64,000 nucleotides of DNA. Origin: Apostichopus japonicus (taxonomy: Eukaryota; Echinodermata; Holothuroidea; Aspidochirotida; Stichopodidae). Positions within the stretch are counted from its first letter, which is position 1. Each line of letters starts with the position of its first letter. Below are positions 57,201 through 63,801 of this stretch, piece by piece. The stretch covers positions 17,973,303-18,037,302 of the forward strand of contig NC_092581.1 in NCBI RefSeq assembly GCF_037975245.1, written 5' to 3'. Position numbers and translations under genes: made by a program. The notes beneath the pieces were generated by a model. That model was not told the origin of the DNA. It worked only from the letters and a program-made list of their open reading frames with translations, and did no database searches.

Positions 57201-60200
57201 GGATACATATTTTTTTCAGGTTTGTTGATGTCACGTTTGGTTAATTTTTTAAATATTCATGAGGTGTACTATTTATATGCATACCAATATACCTGTACAC
57301 CATCCCTCAGTTAAAGGTGATCACAGCTCCAATTTTTGAATACCGAAGGTTACCAAAAGTGTCGAAAATCAGCTCAGCACCTGGAGGTCCTCAAGGACAT
57401 TAAGGAATGTAACATTAGTATAACTTTTCACTGGGTGATAATTCTTTGAAAGTGGTAATAATTCATTTTATTTATCATATGATGGTGATCAACGATGACC
57501 TTTTAGAGGTTACTAGGCGACATGTTGGTTATCAAAGTGACTCTCCTAACCAAAAGCCCAACGACCTTGTATCAGGCGTCATCACTGTAACCGTTTAACC
57601 ATGGCATGCTAATGTTTCATTGAGTGGGGATGAATTAAGAATGGTATTAACACATTTTTTAGTTACTATTTATCATCGTTTTACTTTTTTGAGAAATCCC
57701 TTTGTTGAACACCTTCATGTTAGTGTTACTGGCCACCCTTCAGTCATACATGGAAGTCTTTTTCTATCCATTTTAGAAACTCAAAATTTATTTCTTCATT
57801 TTATAATCACTACCAGGTTGCTGGGGTCACTCAGGGAGGAACAGGGGTAGCAACTCCATTGTTGTCCGGATCGAAGAATGGTAAGGTCTTGCTCTTCCAT
57901 TTTAGACATGTTTGCTATCCACAATTCCTCCTATCATCATAGAAAAGAAGAAAGAAAAAAAAACTATAGGCCTGTAAATTTGTAAAGAGCACAATCATTA
58001 CTAGCTTGAGCGAGTAGCAGCAGGACTTCAGGCCCTTGACTTTACAAACTGAGTTATTCAACCCCTTTCTCTGAGTGATGAGGGTGAAGCCAGGCAAGGA
58101 TTTCAAGAGATAGTGAACCTTTCCTTTAACATGTCTATTAATTAAATAAACAACAGGATAGAGTCAGGGAATGTGGAGCAGCAAACTTCTTGTTCTTGCT
58201 TTGTTGTTAGGATCCCAACTTCAAGCTCATTATGAGAGTTTAAACTTGTATTAGAAACAGAAGAACTGTATAAATTTTTTTAAGAATTTTTTTAATTTGG
58301 AACAGTGTCAGTGTCTGACGAGAGTTGGTAATAGTTTGAAAGATTCTATTTCAGATTTTAGTACACAAATTTAAGTAAAAGGTGGCATGAGTAACCAGTT
58401 ATGATAATGTTAAGTAAAAGAATCCTGTTGGTGGGATTAATCGAGAGGTGTTTTTCTTGTTTCTTTTCATTATTCTGTTTGTTCCTTACTTGTAAAATAT
58501 GCTAGTTTGGTAATGCCATATTATATAGTAATTTTTTAAAGAAGTGAAATACCAAAAACAAAAATTCACACATCATTTTTTATAAATCTTGCGTTGTTTT
58601 GACTGTTACAGTTCCAACATTTCCTCCAACATTCCTGTCTCCGATTGATGATGGATATGATATCGTGGACAGAGATACTGGAGAGGTAACACCCGGTCCG
58701 GATGAAGCTGATGTGGTTACCTATCATACAGAAAGCCAAACCTGGTATTACTTTTACGGAAATATCCTGAAGAAGATGTCAAGCGATGAGCCAAAGGGGA
58801 ATGTAAGTGTCTGATTCTTTTTATTTATTTAATCGTTTTTCGATCTCATATTCCTGTATATATCTGTATATGGTATATGTATTTACTGTTTTATGTATTT
58901 ACTGTTTTATGTCATTGTATATTCTAGATTGTTTGTAAAGCCCACAGATGCAACACGCTTAGTGCGCTATATAAGATTTTATGTGTAAAAGTAAGTTGGC
59001 CTGACGTTTCGATCCTAGCAGGATCTTCTTCAGAGGCCAAATGACAAGTAACAGTAATAGAAGGGACAAAAACACACAGAATACAGACAGGTTAACGAGC
59101 ACGGTGAACACAATGAGATAGATGTAAGGGGATTAGTAGACAAGGAATGGAGAGAAGAAAGCAACAGGGGAATAGGGAAGGTAGGAGATAAACAGTGAAG
59201 GGAAAAAGAGAGGATTAAAGATATCAGATTTTATTTACATTACATTACATTTATTTTTTGATTCCCCACCATGATGTATTATCGTACATAATGGGTCTCT
59301 GTTGATGTTACAAACACACCTTATGTTAAGGTTCATTGCTGGAATTTAAAGTTTGGACTTACATGCTGTATAATACAAATATTTGTGTATTCAATCACCT
59401 TCATATTCAATGGCATATTCTTATCCGTCTTTGGGTGTGTTACTGAGTAGCTGAAGGGACTCTCTGTTTGATGTTTCTTTTCAATTTGCAGCTTTTTAAC
59501 CTGATAAACGAAGACCAACCCCAGCAAAATTCGGTGACATTGGATTGGATCTCGCTTAGACTCTACTATGCCGTCGGTACAAGCATATACATGTTTGACC
59601 TGACCAAGGAGGAAACGGTTCTTGGAGTGGAACGTGAACCACTCTCGGTTTCTGTTAATGGGGATATCGAAGGCCTTGTCATCAGCCCAAACGACAAGTA
59701 AGGAAGTTCTTCCTTCCTTGAATATGAGGAATTAGATCTTCGACTACATATGATCTTTTCTTCGTGTAGCAGTTGGAACGAAAATTTTGCAAAAGTTGAT
59801 TATAGAAACCCAGGGATGTGCTCACACTGGGCGGCACCAGGCGGCTGCGCCCAGCAGTTCTGAGTGCCGCCCAGCACAAACAGTTTTATAAACATCTCCG
59901 CCGGGCACTTTTTTGATGATAATTTAACAAATTTGACCATAACCAAAATCTGGGAGGATACATGGCACAGAATAGGAAACATAGCACCACCTAAGCATAC
60001 TTCATGTGCAAAATTTGTCCAGTGGGGAGGGGTATGAGATCCCTCTCCCAGGGTGTGGATCACACTACCGCACAATCTGCCCGGCACTCAAATATTCCTG
60101 AGCACATCCCTGGAAACCTTCAAATTTTACTTGCTAATCTCACCCAAAGTTATTAAACTTGACATGATTCTGTCTGTTACCGTGTTGTATTACTTTGATA

Positions 60201-63200
60201 CTCTAGCTTACTGATTTGGTCAGAAGTTGACGCCACACTGGGTACTACCCTCAAGTCCTACCAATTAGATGGTTCCGGTCAGACCAGGAGGAAACGACAA
60301 AGTGACGTTTCAAGCTGTAACATCTCAATAGCTGGTGCATTCGCTCTGGACACAAGTAACAGTTCTCGGAGTAGACTTTACTACGTCGAGAAAGACAGCA
60401 ATAACATCTGGGTTTCTGATTCAAATGGATGCAATGGGAATATCTTTTTTGATTCGTCGACTCAGACTCAATCAGGTGTGAATAAAATCAGCAGAAAATG
60501 TGTTCTCGCTCATTGCTCAAGTTTAACCTTGTTTTGTTACTGATGCATATTTATAACTTTAAATTCAACTGTTTCTCAATTCTTTGTCAGGAATGACAAA
60601 AATAAAGGAAATAAGGAAATAACAAGAATAGTTATCATCTTATAAGTGATTTATATTTAATAACATCTCTTTTCTTTGTGTTTTTTTAAGATACTGTTAA
60701 ACATGTAGTGAAATATTGTTATTCAAAAGTCACAAAAATTGAGCTGGGAAATTCATAATCATTCAGTTATGTACAGTCTGTTGTTTTGAGTTGGTAAGTA
60801 AATATCAACCAAACAAAATATTGTAGAGGTATAGTATAATTCACTCATATCACAGCTTTATTGAATACTCCAGATCTTTCAAAATACACAAATTTTTAGA
60901 TGATTATATAAAATTTAAAACATCTTCTCTTTCTTTCCTCACTGACAGGTCTTCCTGCCTCTTATATGACTGTGGATCAAGATAAACTATACTGGACCAA
61001 TTCAACTCTGCAAAAGTTGGCAAGCATCGACAAAGCCACAGGAGAGAATTTTCAGATCGAAGAGTCCGATACAACAGTGTTAATCGCCACCGGCAGGCAC
61101 CTGCAGCCATATCCTGGTATGTTTAATAAGATCACTGTACCAATTTGTTCTTCCAGAATTTTCAGGCTTGTATTTATAGGTCTCAGCAACCAGATGCAGT
61201 TTCAACTCATCAGTAACAGAGAATTTGAGTCAGAAATGCCCAAAATGACGCATGTGGCAGTTTGTCACATGAGGTTCATGTGACAGATATTTGAAAATCA
61301 CACATATTCCAGTATCAATATCCCTTTCAGAAAATATATTTTTTAGTTATATTGAAATTGTGGCAGGCTCTCTTATGTTCTATCTTGCTAATTCATCTTT
61401 AATAGGTTACATTCGTAAGAACTGGTAATGTGATTTCAAAAGCAGAAATGTCCCTTAATTATTCCTTGTTGTGATTGGGAAGTATTCTCAGGTAAAAAAA
61501 TTGCAGTATATTTCCAAACAGTAAGAGTACATGAGACTTATTGAGTTATCATGCAGATATCAAGCTAGCTTCAAAACAGTGGCAAGATTTCAAGCTTATG
61601 TTAGCAATAGCCAACTCAGTTCGAACTGTAACCTTTGTGGTTGATGTCATCGCTGCGAAACATTCTTTGGAGGTCCTTTGTAGTCATTATCATGCAGGAA
61701 TTGTGGGTTGCAACAATAGCGCTATAAGGTGACCGCTCATTTGCGGCAGTTCAGACTTAACCTGCGGGAGCGACTTGCAAGGTACGAGATTTCGCAAAGG
61801 TTCTCGTATAAAATGAGTCGGTTATTGGCCCTTACCTGATGATGAAATCAGTTTTACATCTCTGAGAACAAAGAATTTCAATTACATCTCCTCATATCTG
61901 TCTTTTCTCCTCATTAACTTTCAGATCCAGATTGCTTAATCCCAGCAGGGCCGATTACAGAACCCTCGTTGACAGAGGCCTTTGCTAACAGTCTACATTT
62001 GCAGATAGAACCAGTGTCTACTAACTCCATTTGTGGTTCGGTCAGCCTAGCTGCACCTGTCTACACAGTCCTGTACGCATCTAACTGCAGTGGTTTTGAT
62101 GAAGGAGATTCGGTTTGTGTTTAGCGCTCTCTATACATACAAGATACTTTTAAGCTTCCGACCTTCACCCTTACGCCTTCCCCTCCCCCCTTTCTCTAAC
62201 ACTACCGCTAGCTCTGTGTTACTCACTATAAAAACAATTTTTGGATTGATTTAATGATTTCTGAAGTATTGTTCAAACTCTAGTGGTAACTATCATTGCT
62301 ATTCATGACTGGGATCATGAGTAATAGACTGTTAGGAGTACATGTGTGGGCTGACGGAAGCCAGAGGTCACCAGGAATGTCGCTGTGATTGTTAGTGGGG
62401 GAAAATAACATAAATTCACTTTACATTGATTTGTTCATTGTGGCAAAGCATCCGGGAATGTGAAAATGTAAAACAATGTGAAGTATACACAGGACAATAG
62501 TTACACAGTAATTATTATGTAGTATCCATAGGTCTTACCTCTTCTATAGTTGCACCTGGTATTTTACTTTTGGCAGTTTGGCAGAAAGTTATCCATTAAA
62601 GTGGCCACACAAGTAGTCAAACAGCATCAATATGTGTATGTTATGTGCACTGTTGGATTGCAAGTTGCCTAAATCTCACATTAAACAGTTACTAGTAAAT
62701 GTTATAATCAAATGTTACTGTACAAATTTAATTTAAATTTAATTTAGTCAGCCTCTGACAAAGTCCTAGTCATAATCGTTCAACCTCCTGGTGTAATCTA
62801 CGGTAAGGTCAACATTTGTCGCTTATTAAATTTTAAAGTTGCCTTCTTGCAGCCATACTCTGTGATGAATTCAGTAATTTGCAAGGATGACAGCAACTGG
62901 TTTGCAAAATTGAATGAAACATGCTTCACACTTTTAGAAAAAAAATGTTTAGAAACTTTTTTTTTTGAAGAAACTTTTTTTTTTGAAGAAACTTTTTTTT
63001 TAGAAACTTTTAGAAAATGGAAAATGTATTTACATTAAAAGAAAAACTGCTTTTGTTTTCTTCTAGGTGGAAACCACAGATCTGACAGTGATCTTGGATA
63101 ACTTTGAACCATACACAGATTATTGTTTACTTCTTATGGTAGCCAATAAGTATACCTCTGATGACCAGTCTAGCAACTTGACCAGTGATCCAGTCACCTA

Positions 63201-63601
63201 CAAGACCTGGGTAGGAGGTGGGTAATTTTCACTCTCTCCAGACAATTTAGAATAACTTTAGCTTGCTTCTGTCAAACAAGCCCAATATGACCAAATATTT
63301 CTTGGAATTCAAAGAAACCGCTTTATTTTCTCTCTCTCCTTCAATGTTTGAAATTTTAAACCTCAGTTGATTCTTTCATAATTTTTTTTCTCTCGCAGTT
63401 CCTTCTGCTCCAAGAAATGTAATGTTTGCTGCACTGTCTTATGATCAGGCCGCTTTGTCATGGGATGAACCAGAAGAGCTAAACGGCCCACAGGATTCTT
63501 TGGTGTACGAAGTCAAAAGAGACGATGTTGTCATTGAAACTACCAAGGATACTTCTGCAGAGATTACAGGACTAAATGCTGGAACAACATACACGTTTAA
63601 G
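18146..63601 (+). CDS. ROS1: ROS1/Sevenless-type receptor tyrosine kinase, ectodomain portion (28 exons, continues past right edge)
   Basis: Twenty-eight exons join in frame to 1642 codons. Order: signal peptide (residues 1-25), Cys-rich head (26-106), FN3-1 (107-204), FN3-2 (205-299), YWTD propeller 1 (300-~605), FN3-3 (~606-704), propeller 2 (705-977), FN3-4 (978-1082), FN3-5 (1083-1183), propeller 3 (1184-1461), FN3-6 (1462-1574) and FN3-7 (from 1575). This order matches the ROS1/Sevenless ectodomain and no other receptor I know. ROS1 is a single-pass receptor whose cytoplasmic tyrosine kinase signals from the plasma membrane. Its transmembrane and kinase exons are not in the window. Most introns at module borders are phase 1. 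An RRKR basic motif in propeller 3 (residues 1343-1346) is a candidate convertase site. The first intron is 16.6 kb. No stop, frameshift or missing module is seen, so the gene appears functional. Confidence 0.92.
18479..18713 (+). pseudogene. 3' end of a LINE (non-LTR) reverse transcriptase ORF with tail
   Basis: The frame 18479-18601 encodes SNRVVNEWNGLPEKVVLASS and then NGFKNALDKHFK before a TGA. This is the typical C-terminal signature of reverse transcriptases from the CR1/L2-like group (NxWNxLP...SxNxFKxxLDK). A short 3' UTR follows, ending in tandem CTAAA units (18685-18710), a common LINE tail. Only ~40 codons survive, consistent with a 5'-truncated insertion. Confidence 0.8.
19885..20100 (+). 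mobile_element. Degenerate TTAA-type MITE, family A (copy 3)
   Basis: It shares the block order of the 36551 copy: CAGGTATAAGCCCTAAATT near 19893, AAAAGTACCTTCCAGGGGT near 19941, TTGACCATTTGTGACCAT near 20051 and TTTCTGGCATATTTATT near 20077. Much diverged, with approximate ends. Confidence 0.5.
20540..20770 (-). repeat. Dispersed repeat with hammerhead-like segment (degraded copy)
   Basis: It is about 90% similar by eye to 58981-59200. The hammerhead-like segment (20599-20555 on the minus strand) keeps the GATCC/GGATC hairpin and the GAAAC, but the first core base is T instead of C and the outer stem has mismatches. Confidence 0.75.
24821..24837. repeat. Poly-G tract in ROS1 intron 1
   Basis: A run of 17 uninterrupted G. 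It lies inside a spurious open frame that should not be read as coding. Confidence 0.9.
25230..25720 (+). repeat. Old dispersed repeat, first copy
   Basis: Several blocks recur in the same order at 55480-55860: TGAACAAC...TGC.AAACAGCT.AGAAAA, GTCTTGA.CAAGTC, ATCATCAAGCCACA, TTCAGTGT.AACACTG and AAAG.TTAAAG...TTTC. The similarity is patchy, so this is an old element of unknown class. Confidence 0.5.
26618..26869 (-). mobile_element. TTAA-type MITE, family A (copy 4)
   Basis: A 252-bp element flanked by TTAA (26618-26621 and 26866-26869), starting TTAAAGCTATGCTGTATTGG and ending GACTACCTTTAA. It is in the same orientation as the HUNK intron copy (5739-5991) and is about 85% similar to it by eye. 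Confidence 0.8.
29466..29980 (-). mobile_element. Possible LINE remnant with CTGAAA tail
   Basis: Read on the minus strand, this region ends in A-rich DNA followed by three CTGAAA units (29488-29468), a tail seen on LINEs. A 70-residue open frame (29971-29759) ends within it. I cannot match that frame to a known reverse transcriptase segment, so the call rests mostly on the tail. Confidence 0.35.
30933..31280 (+). mobile_element. hAT-like element, diverged member of the 43491 family
   Basis: It begins CAGTGGCGGAGC. Internally, ACTATCTAAGTGGAGCGCCA, GGTTGGCGCG and the TAGATCGCCGGAAATG stretch match 43550-43650. The right end and target duplication are not clear, and its downstream half differs from the other copies. 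Confidence 0.6.
31727..32099 (+). mobile_element. TTAA-type MITE, family B (copy 1)
   Basis: The 373-bp element is bounded by TTAA on both sides. It has terminal inverted repeats TTAAAGGCATTGAAGACTCG (left) and TTAAAGGGTGTGAAGACTCG (from the right). It is about 92% similar by eye to 36987-37354 in the same orientation. No coding capacity is visible. Confidence 0.88.
34843..34890 (+). CDS. ROS1: ROS1 exon 2 (Cys-rich head)
   Basis: Acceptor TTTTAACAG; donor GCG|GTAACT. It encodes 16 residues (PPSTSNGCNETCRVDA) with a CxxxC pair and an N-glycosylation sequon. Phase 0 on both sides. Confidence 0.75.
36551..36808 (+). mobile_element. TTAA-type MITE, family A (copy 5)
   Basis: A 258-bp element with TTAA at both ends (36551-36554 and 36805-36808), starting TTAAAGGTAGTCAGTATAGG. 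It is reversed relative to the copies at 5739 and 26618. Confidence 0.82.
36987..37354 (+). mobile_element. TTAA-type MITE, family B (copy 2)
   Basis: Nearly the same as 31727-32099. The right end is TTAA (37351-37354). The left target is mutated to TCTA, but the TIR AAGGCATTGAAGACTCG is intact. Confidence 0.85.
37757..37819 (+). CDS. ROS1: ROS1 exon 3 (Cys-rich head)
   Basis: Acceptor CTGTTTCAG; donor TGT|GTAAGT. It encodes 21 residues, starting CQKGCTLWDNST and ending CSQSC, matching the CxxGCxFWN pattern of the ROS1 N-terminus. Confidence 0.85.
39226..39348 (+). mobile_element. 91-bp retroposed insertion with perfect 16-bp target duplication
   Basis: The 16-mer AGAGTTTCAAAGAACT occurs at 39226-39241 and 39333-39348. 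Between them lies a 91-bp insert ending in an A-rich tail (TTAAAAAAAGTT). The insert has a strong hairpin, GCCCAGGT-TCTT-ACCTGGGC (39292-39311), whose GGTTC faintly recalls a tRNA T-arm. A long perfect target duplication plus an A-rich tail is the signature of LINE-driven retroposition, so this is probably a very short SINE or a small-RNA retropseudogene. The source RNA is not recognised. Confidence 0.8.
39524..39553 (+). CDS. ROS1: ROS1 exon 4 (30-bp microexon)
   Basis: Acceptor TTTTTTCTCTAG; donor AAA|GTAAGT. It encodes ten residues (NQSYSNETFK) with two N-glycosylation sequons. Both splice sites are near-consensus and the exon preserves frame, so it could be skipped without harm. Confidence 0.7.
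39728..39796. repeat. AT-rich TAATTA repeat tract
   Basis: A nearly pure A/T stretch of TTAATTA/ATTAATT words in ROS1 intron 4, self-complementary in places. Confidence 0.8.
40199..40259 (+). CDS. ROS1: ROS1 exon 5 (end of Cys-rich head)
   Basis: Acceptor CATTGTAG; donor CTTG|GTAAGA, phase 1. It encodes VQYCSRGCSYYEQAYAMAIL, corresponding to the CxxGCxxAEGAYE segment before the first FN3 domain. Confidence 0.85.
40813..40964 (+). CDS. ROS1: ROS1 exon 6 (FN3-1, first half)
   Basis: Acceptor GTTGACAG; donor GAT|GTAAGA, phase 0. It encodes the FN3 A-C strands with IVIQWEGSSN and the conserved YNVQWQYAE segment that matches ROS1 FN3-1. Confidence 0.92.
41916..42057 (+). CDS. ROS1: ROS1 exon 7 (FN3-1, second half)
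   Basis: Acceptor GTTTCCAG; donor GGAC|GTAAGA, phase 1. It encodes TGLMPFTSYIFRVQWVVFSP, the E-F strands of the first FN3 domain. Confidence 0.92.
42630..42914 (+). CDS. ROS1: ROS1 exon 8 (FN3-2)
   Basis: Acceptor TTTCCCCAG; donor TCAG|GTGATT, phase 1. One exon carries a whole FN3 domain: LVEWSGV, GHDLNIES, LPNTTYNVSVAARNSFGSGP. Confidence 0.93.
43491..43782 (+). mobile_element. hAT-type MITE with 8-bp target duplication
   Basis: Ends are CAGGCGCGTAGCCAGGAAT (left) and CAGGCACATAGCCAAGGAGG (from the right). Flanks are CAGAAGAC (43483-43490) and AAGAAGAC (43783-43790), 7 of 8 identical. The interior is related to 52891-53131 (reversed) and 30933-31280. Confidence 0.88.
44246..44407 (+). CDS. 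ROS1: ROS1 exon 9 (start of YWTD propeller 1)
   Basis: Acceptor GTCTTACAG; donor CTCG|GTAATG, phase 1. It encodes YLVVSVERSRFSPPFAPVSA and the linker into the first propeller, similar in position to the ROS1 segment after FN3-2. Confidence 0.85.
44976..45264 (+). CDS. ROS1: ROS1 exon 10 (YWTD propeller 1)
   Basis: Acceptor CTTCTAG; donor ATGG|GTAAGA, phase 2. It contains DKSYLFFIDEMGTIHRKN and IDVDWLYDEIYYIEG, LDL-receptor class B (YWTD-type) blades. Confidence 0.93.
45804..46354 (+). CDS. ROS1: ROS1 exon 11 (end of propeller 1 into FN3-3)
   Basis: Acceptor CTGACAG; donor AAAG|GTAAGA, phase 1. It is the longest exon (551 bp). It encodes GYLFWADSTGIFRLDLED, later blades, then the linker PQGLQVLFDVTSAQLSWQPV that starts the third FN3 domain. 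Confidence 0.93.
46658..47219 (+). repeat. 79-bp minisatellite in ROS1 intron 11
   Basis: About seven units of 79 bp with boundaries near 46735, 46814, 46893, 46977, 47056, 47135 and 47210. One spacing is 84 and one 75 through small indels. Each unit is built from shorter GTGTGGGTATGGGATATTGT-like words, so the 79-mer probably grew from a ~26-bp ancestor. Open frames through it are repeat artefacts. Confidence 0.92.
47514..47726 (+). CDS. ROS1: ROS1 exon 12 (FN3-3)
   Basis: Acceptor TTTCTCAG; donor GCAA|GTGAGC, phase 1. It encodes GAWDRWSYEVEI and DADTDYIFRVRALSQAGNGP, completing FN3-3. Confidence 0.93.
47792..49590 (+). repeat. 29-bp minisatellite array (about 62 units) in ROS1 intron 12
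   Basis: Consensus unit is AATGCCAGGTAGTCCTATGT followed by AATACAGTG. The array is 1799 bp, close to 62 x 29, with almost no length variation. A block with AACACAGTG recurs at exactly 145-bp intervals (47984, 48129, 48274, 48419, 48564, 48709, 48854). This defines a five-unit higher-order repeat in the central half; the edges are simple monomers. Confidence 0.95.
49591..50320 (+). other. Remainder of ROS1 intron 12
   Basis: Unique-looking AT-rich sequence with no recognisable feature between the minisatellite and exon 13. Confidence 0.6.
50321..50428 (+). CDS. ROS1: ROS1 exon 13 (start of propeller 2)
   Basis: Acceptor CTTCACAG; donor ATTG|GTATGT, phase 1. It encodes EAFILMATNSSVVKTGLDGD, the first blade strands of the second YWTD propeller. 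Confidence 0.88.
51595..51782 (+). CDS. ROS1: ROS1 exon 14 (propeller 2)
   Basis: Acceptor TTTTTCAG; donor GAG|GTGAAA, phase 0. It encodes ALAADWIGGKMYWSDSDRNE, a clear YWTD blade. Confidence 0.92.
52368..52684 (+). CDS. ROS1: ROS1 exon 15 (propeller 2)
   Basis: Acceptor CTTCTCTAG; donor TTTC|GTAAGT, phase 2. It encodes LALDSVNGYIYWTEERRIEA and LTLDFVSGKVFWFV. An alternative AG eight bases downstream would break the frame. Confidence 0.93.
52891..53131 (-). mobile_element. hAT-type MITE, reverse-oriented relative of 43491-43782
   Basis: Ends are CAGGCGTGTAGCC (left) and CAGGCGCGTAGCGAGGAATT (from the right). Flanks are TGTATTAA (52883-52890) and TTTATTAA (53132-53139), 7 of 8 identical. The interior matches the 43491 copy in reverse complement. 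Confidence 0.87.
53881..53925 (+). CDS. ROS1: ROS1 exon 16 (45-bp exon)
   Basis: Acceptor CTTTGACAG; donor CAAT|GTAAGT. It encodes KNSPSGPQIINSNT and completes split codons on both sides (phase 2 in and out), so exons 15, 16 and 17 join in frame. Confidence 0.8.
54509..54669 (+). CDS. ROS1: ROS1 exon 17 (end of propeller 2)
   Basis: Acceptor CTATATAG; donor CCAG|GTAGGA, phase 1. It encodes LHFFSDKLFWVDTGNRLVIQ and ends LQPYPG, the same closing motif used at the end of propeller 3. Confidence 0.92.
55005..55198 (+). CDS. ROS1: ROS1 exon 18 (FN3-4, first half)
   Basis: Acceptor CTTTTACAG; donor AAAGG|GTGATT, phase 0. It encodes WDNFTVKWSDSPEVDHDVVW and YRVLI, the B-C strands of FN3-4. The donor is weak but phase-compatible. 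Confidence 0.88.
55298..55342. repeat. GTAT microsatellite
   Basis: An interrupted (GTAT)n run in ROS1 intron 18. Confidence 0.85.
55480..55860 (+). repeat. Old dispersed repeat, second copy
   Basis: It shares ordered blocks with 25230-25720 in the same orientation, with patchy conservation. Class unknown. Confidence 0.5.
56008..56128 (+). CDS. ROS1: ROS1 exon 19 (FN3-4, second half)
   Basis: Acceptor ATTACCAG; donor GGCAG|GTAAAA, phase 1. It encodes RITELEPFIDMTVEVSAFTY, corresponding to VEGLEPYALFNLSVTPYTYW in the human protein. Confidence 0.92.
56981..57219 (+). CDS. ROS1: ROS1 exon 20 (FN3-5)
   Basis: Acceptor ACTTACAG; donor TTCAG|GTTTGT, phase 0. It encodes FTAVFRWEKELDTNGILDKY and IVYWGTD, the FN3-5 core. 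Confidence 0.92.
57817..57880 (+). CDS. ROS1: ROS1 exon 21 (end of FN3-5)
   Basis: Acceptor CACTACCAG; donor AATG|GTAAGG, phase 1. It encodes VAGVTQGGTGVATPLLSGSK, the last FN3 strand, comparable to the RAFTSKGPGPYAD strand of ROS1. Confidence 0.85.
58612..58802 (+). CDS. ROS1: ROS1 exon 22 (start of propeller 3)
   Basis: Acceptor CTGTTACAG; donor AAT|GTAAGT, phase 0. It encodes a Pro-rich linker (VPTFPPTFLSPIDDGYDIVD) and a blade with WYYFYGNILKKM. Confidence 0.88.
58981..59200 (-). repeat. Dispersed repeat carrying a hammerhead-ribozyme-like fold (intact copy)
   Basis: Read on the minus strand: stem TTGGCCT (59040-59034), core CTGAAGA plus one extra A (59033-59026), hairpin GATCC-TGCTA-GGATC (59025-59011), GAAA (59010-59007), CGTC (59006-59003), closing stem AGGCCAA (59002-58996). 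The rest of the 220-bp repeat matches 20540-20770. Hammerhead motifs of this style are known from Penelope-like retroelements, which is the inferred source. Confidence 0.7.
59492..59697 (+). CDS. ROS1: ROS1 exon 23 (propeller 3)
   Basis: Acceptor AATTTGCAG; donor CAA|GTAAGG, phase 2. It encodes VTLDWISLRLYYAVGTSIYM, matching ITIDWISRHLYFALK in the same position of human ROS1. Confidence 0.93.
59811..60112. mobile_element. Short DNA transposon, CAGGGATGTGCTCA family
   Basis: Ends are inverted: CAGGGATGTGCTCA at the left and CAGGGATGTGCTCAGG from the right. GAAACC flanks both sides (59805-59810, 60113-60118), or 7 of 8 if the boundary is shifted by two. A second copy starts at 63802. A hAT-like element is most likely. 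Confidence 0.8.
60207..60475 (+). CDS. ROS1: ROS1 exon 24 (propeller 3, with RRKR motif)
   Basis: Acceptor ATACTCTAG; donor TCAG|GTGTGA, phase 1. It encodes LLIWSEVDATLG, a basic TRRKRQSD loop, then CNISIAGAFALDTSN and LYYVEKDSNNIWVSD. The human counterpart has NKRNQCSC at the loop. Confidence 0.93.
60949..61116 (+). CDS. ROS1: ROS1 exon 25 (end of propeller 3)
   Basis: Acceptor CTGACAG; donor CCTG|GTATGT, phase 1. It encodes MTVDQDKLYWTNSTLQKLAS and ends HLQPYP, like human SVMQPFPD. Confidence 0.93.
61925..62112 (+). CDS. ROS1: ROS1 exon 26 (FN3-6, first half)
   Basis: Acceptor AACTTTCAG; donor TTCG|GTTTGT, phase 0. It encodes FANSLHLQIEPVSTNSICGS and VYTVLYAS, the early strands of FN3-6. 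Confidence 0.9.
62940..63012 (+). repeat. Short tandem repeat of AGAAAC plus T-run units
   Basis: Three to four ~19-bp units of GAAGAAAC followed by ten T, in ROS1 intron 26 about 50 bp before exon 27. They lengthen the pyrimidine-rich region upstream of that acceptor. Confidence 0.85.
63067..63217 (+). CDS. ROS1: ROS1 exon 27 (FN3-6, second half)
   Basis: Acceptor TTCTTCTAG; donor GGAG|GTGGGT, phase 1. It encodes LTVILDNFEPYTDYCLLLMV, matching LQPFSTYMIQIAVKN in ROS1. Confidence 0.9.
63399..63601 (+). CDS. ROS1: ROS1 exon 28 (FN3-7, first part)
   Basis: Acceptor TCTCGCAG; donor AAG|GTAATT, phase 0. It encodes VPSAPRNVMFAALSYDQAAL, SWDEPEELNGPQ and LNAGTTYTFK. The gene continues past the window. 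Confidence 0.92.
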
Positions 63602-63801
63602 GTAATTGTTTGGGGATGTTTACATCATGAGACTGATAAAACAAACACCTGATGGAAGGATCAAGTGTCCGTTGCCGTTTCCTGATTTATGTTTGACGTC
63701 CCAATTGACACCCCATAATTATTGAGTATTAAAAGTGGATACATATAATTTGAGGGCTATGAAAATATCAAATATTGTTTCAAGTACTTAAAAGTAGTCA
63801 G

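Noticed and set aside
44976-63601. An LDL-receptor-related protein or sortilin gene, because of the YWTD blades
   Set aside because: No EGF or LDL-A modules separate the propellers. FN3 pairs do, in the order seen only in ROS1/Sevenless.
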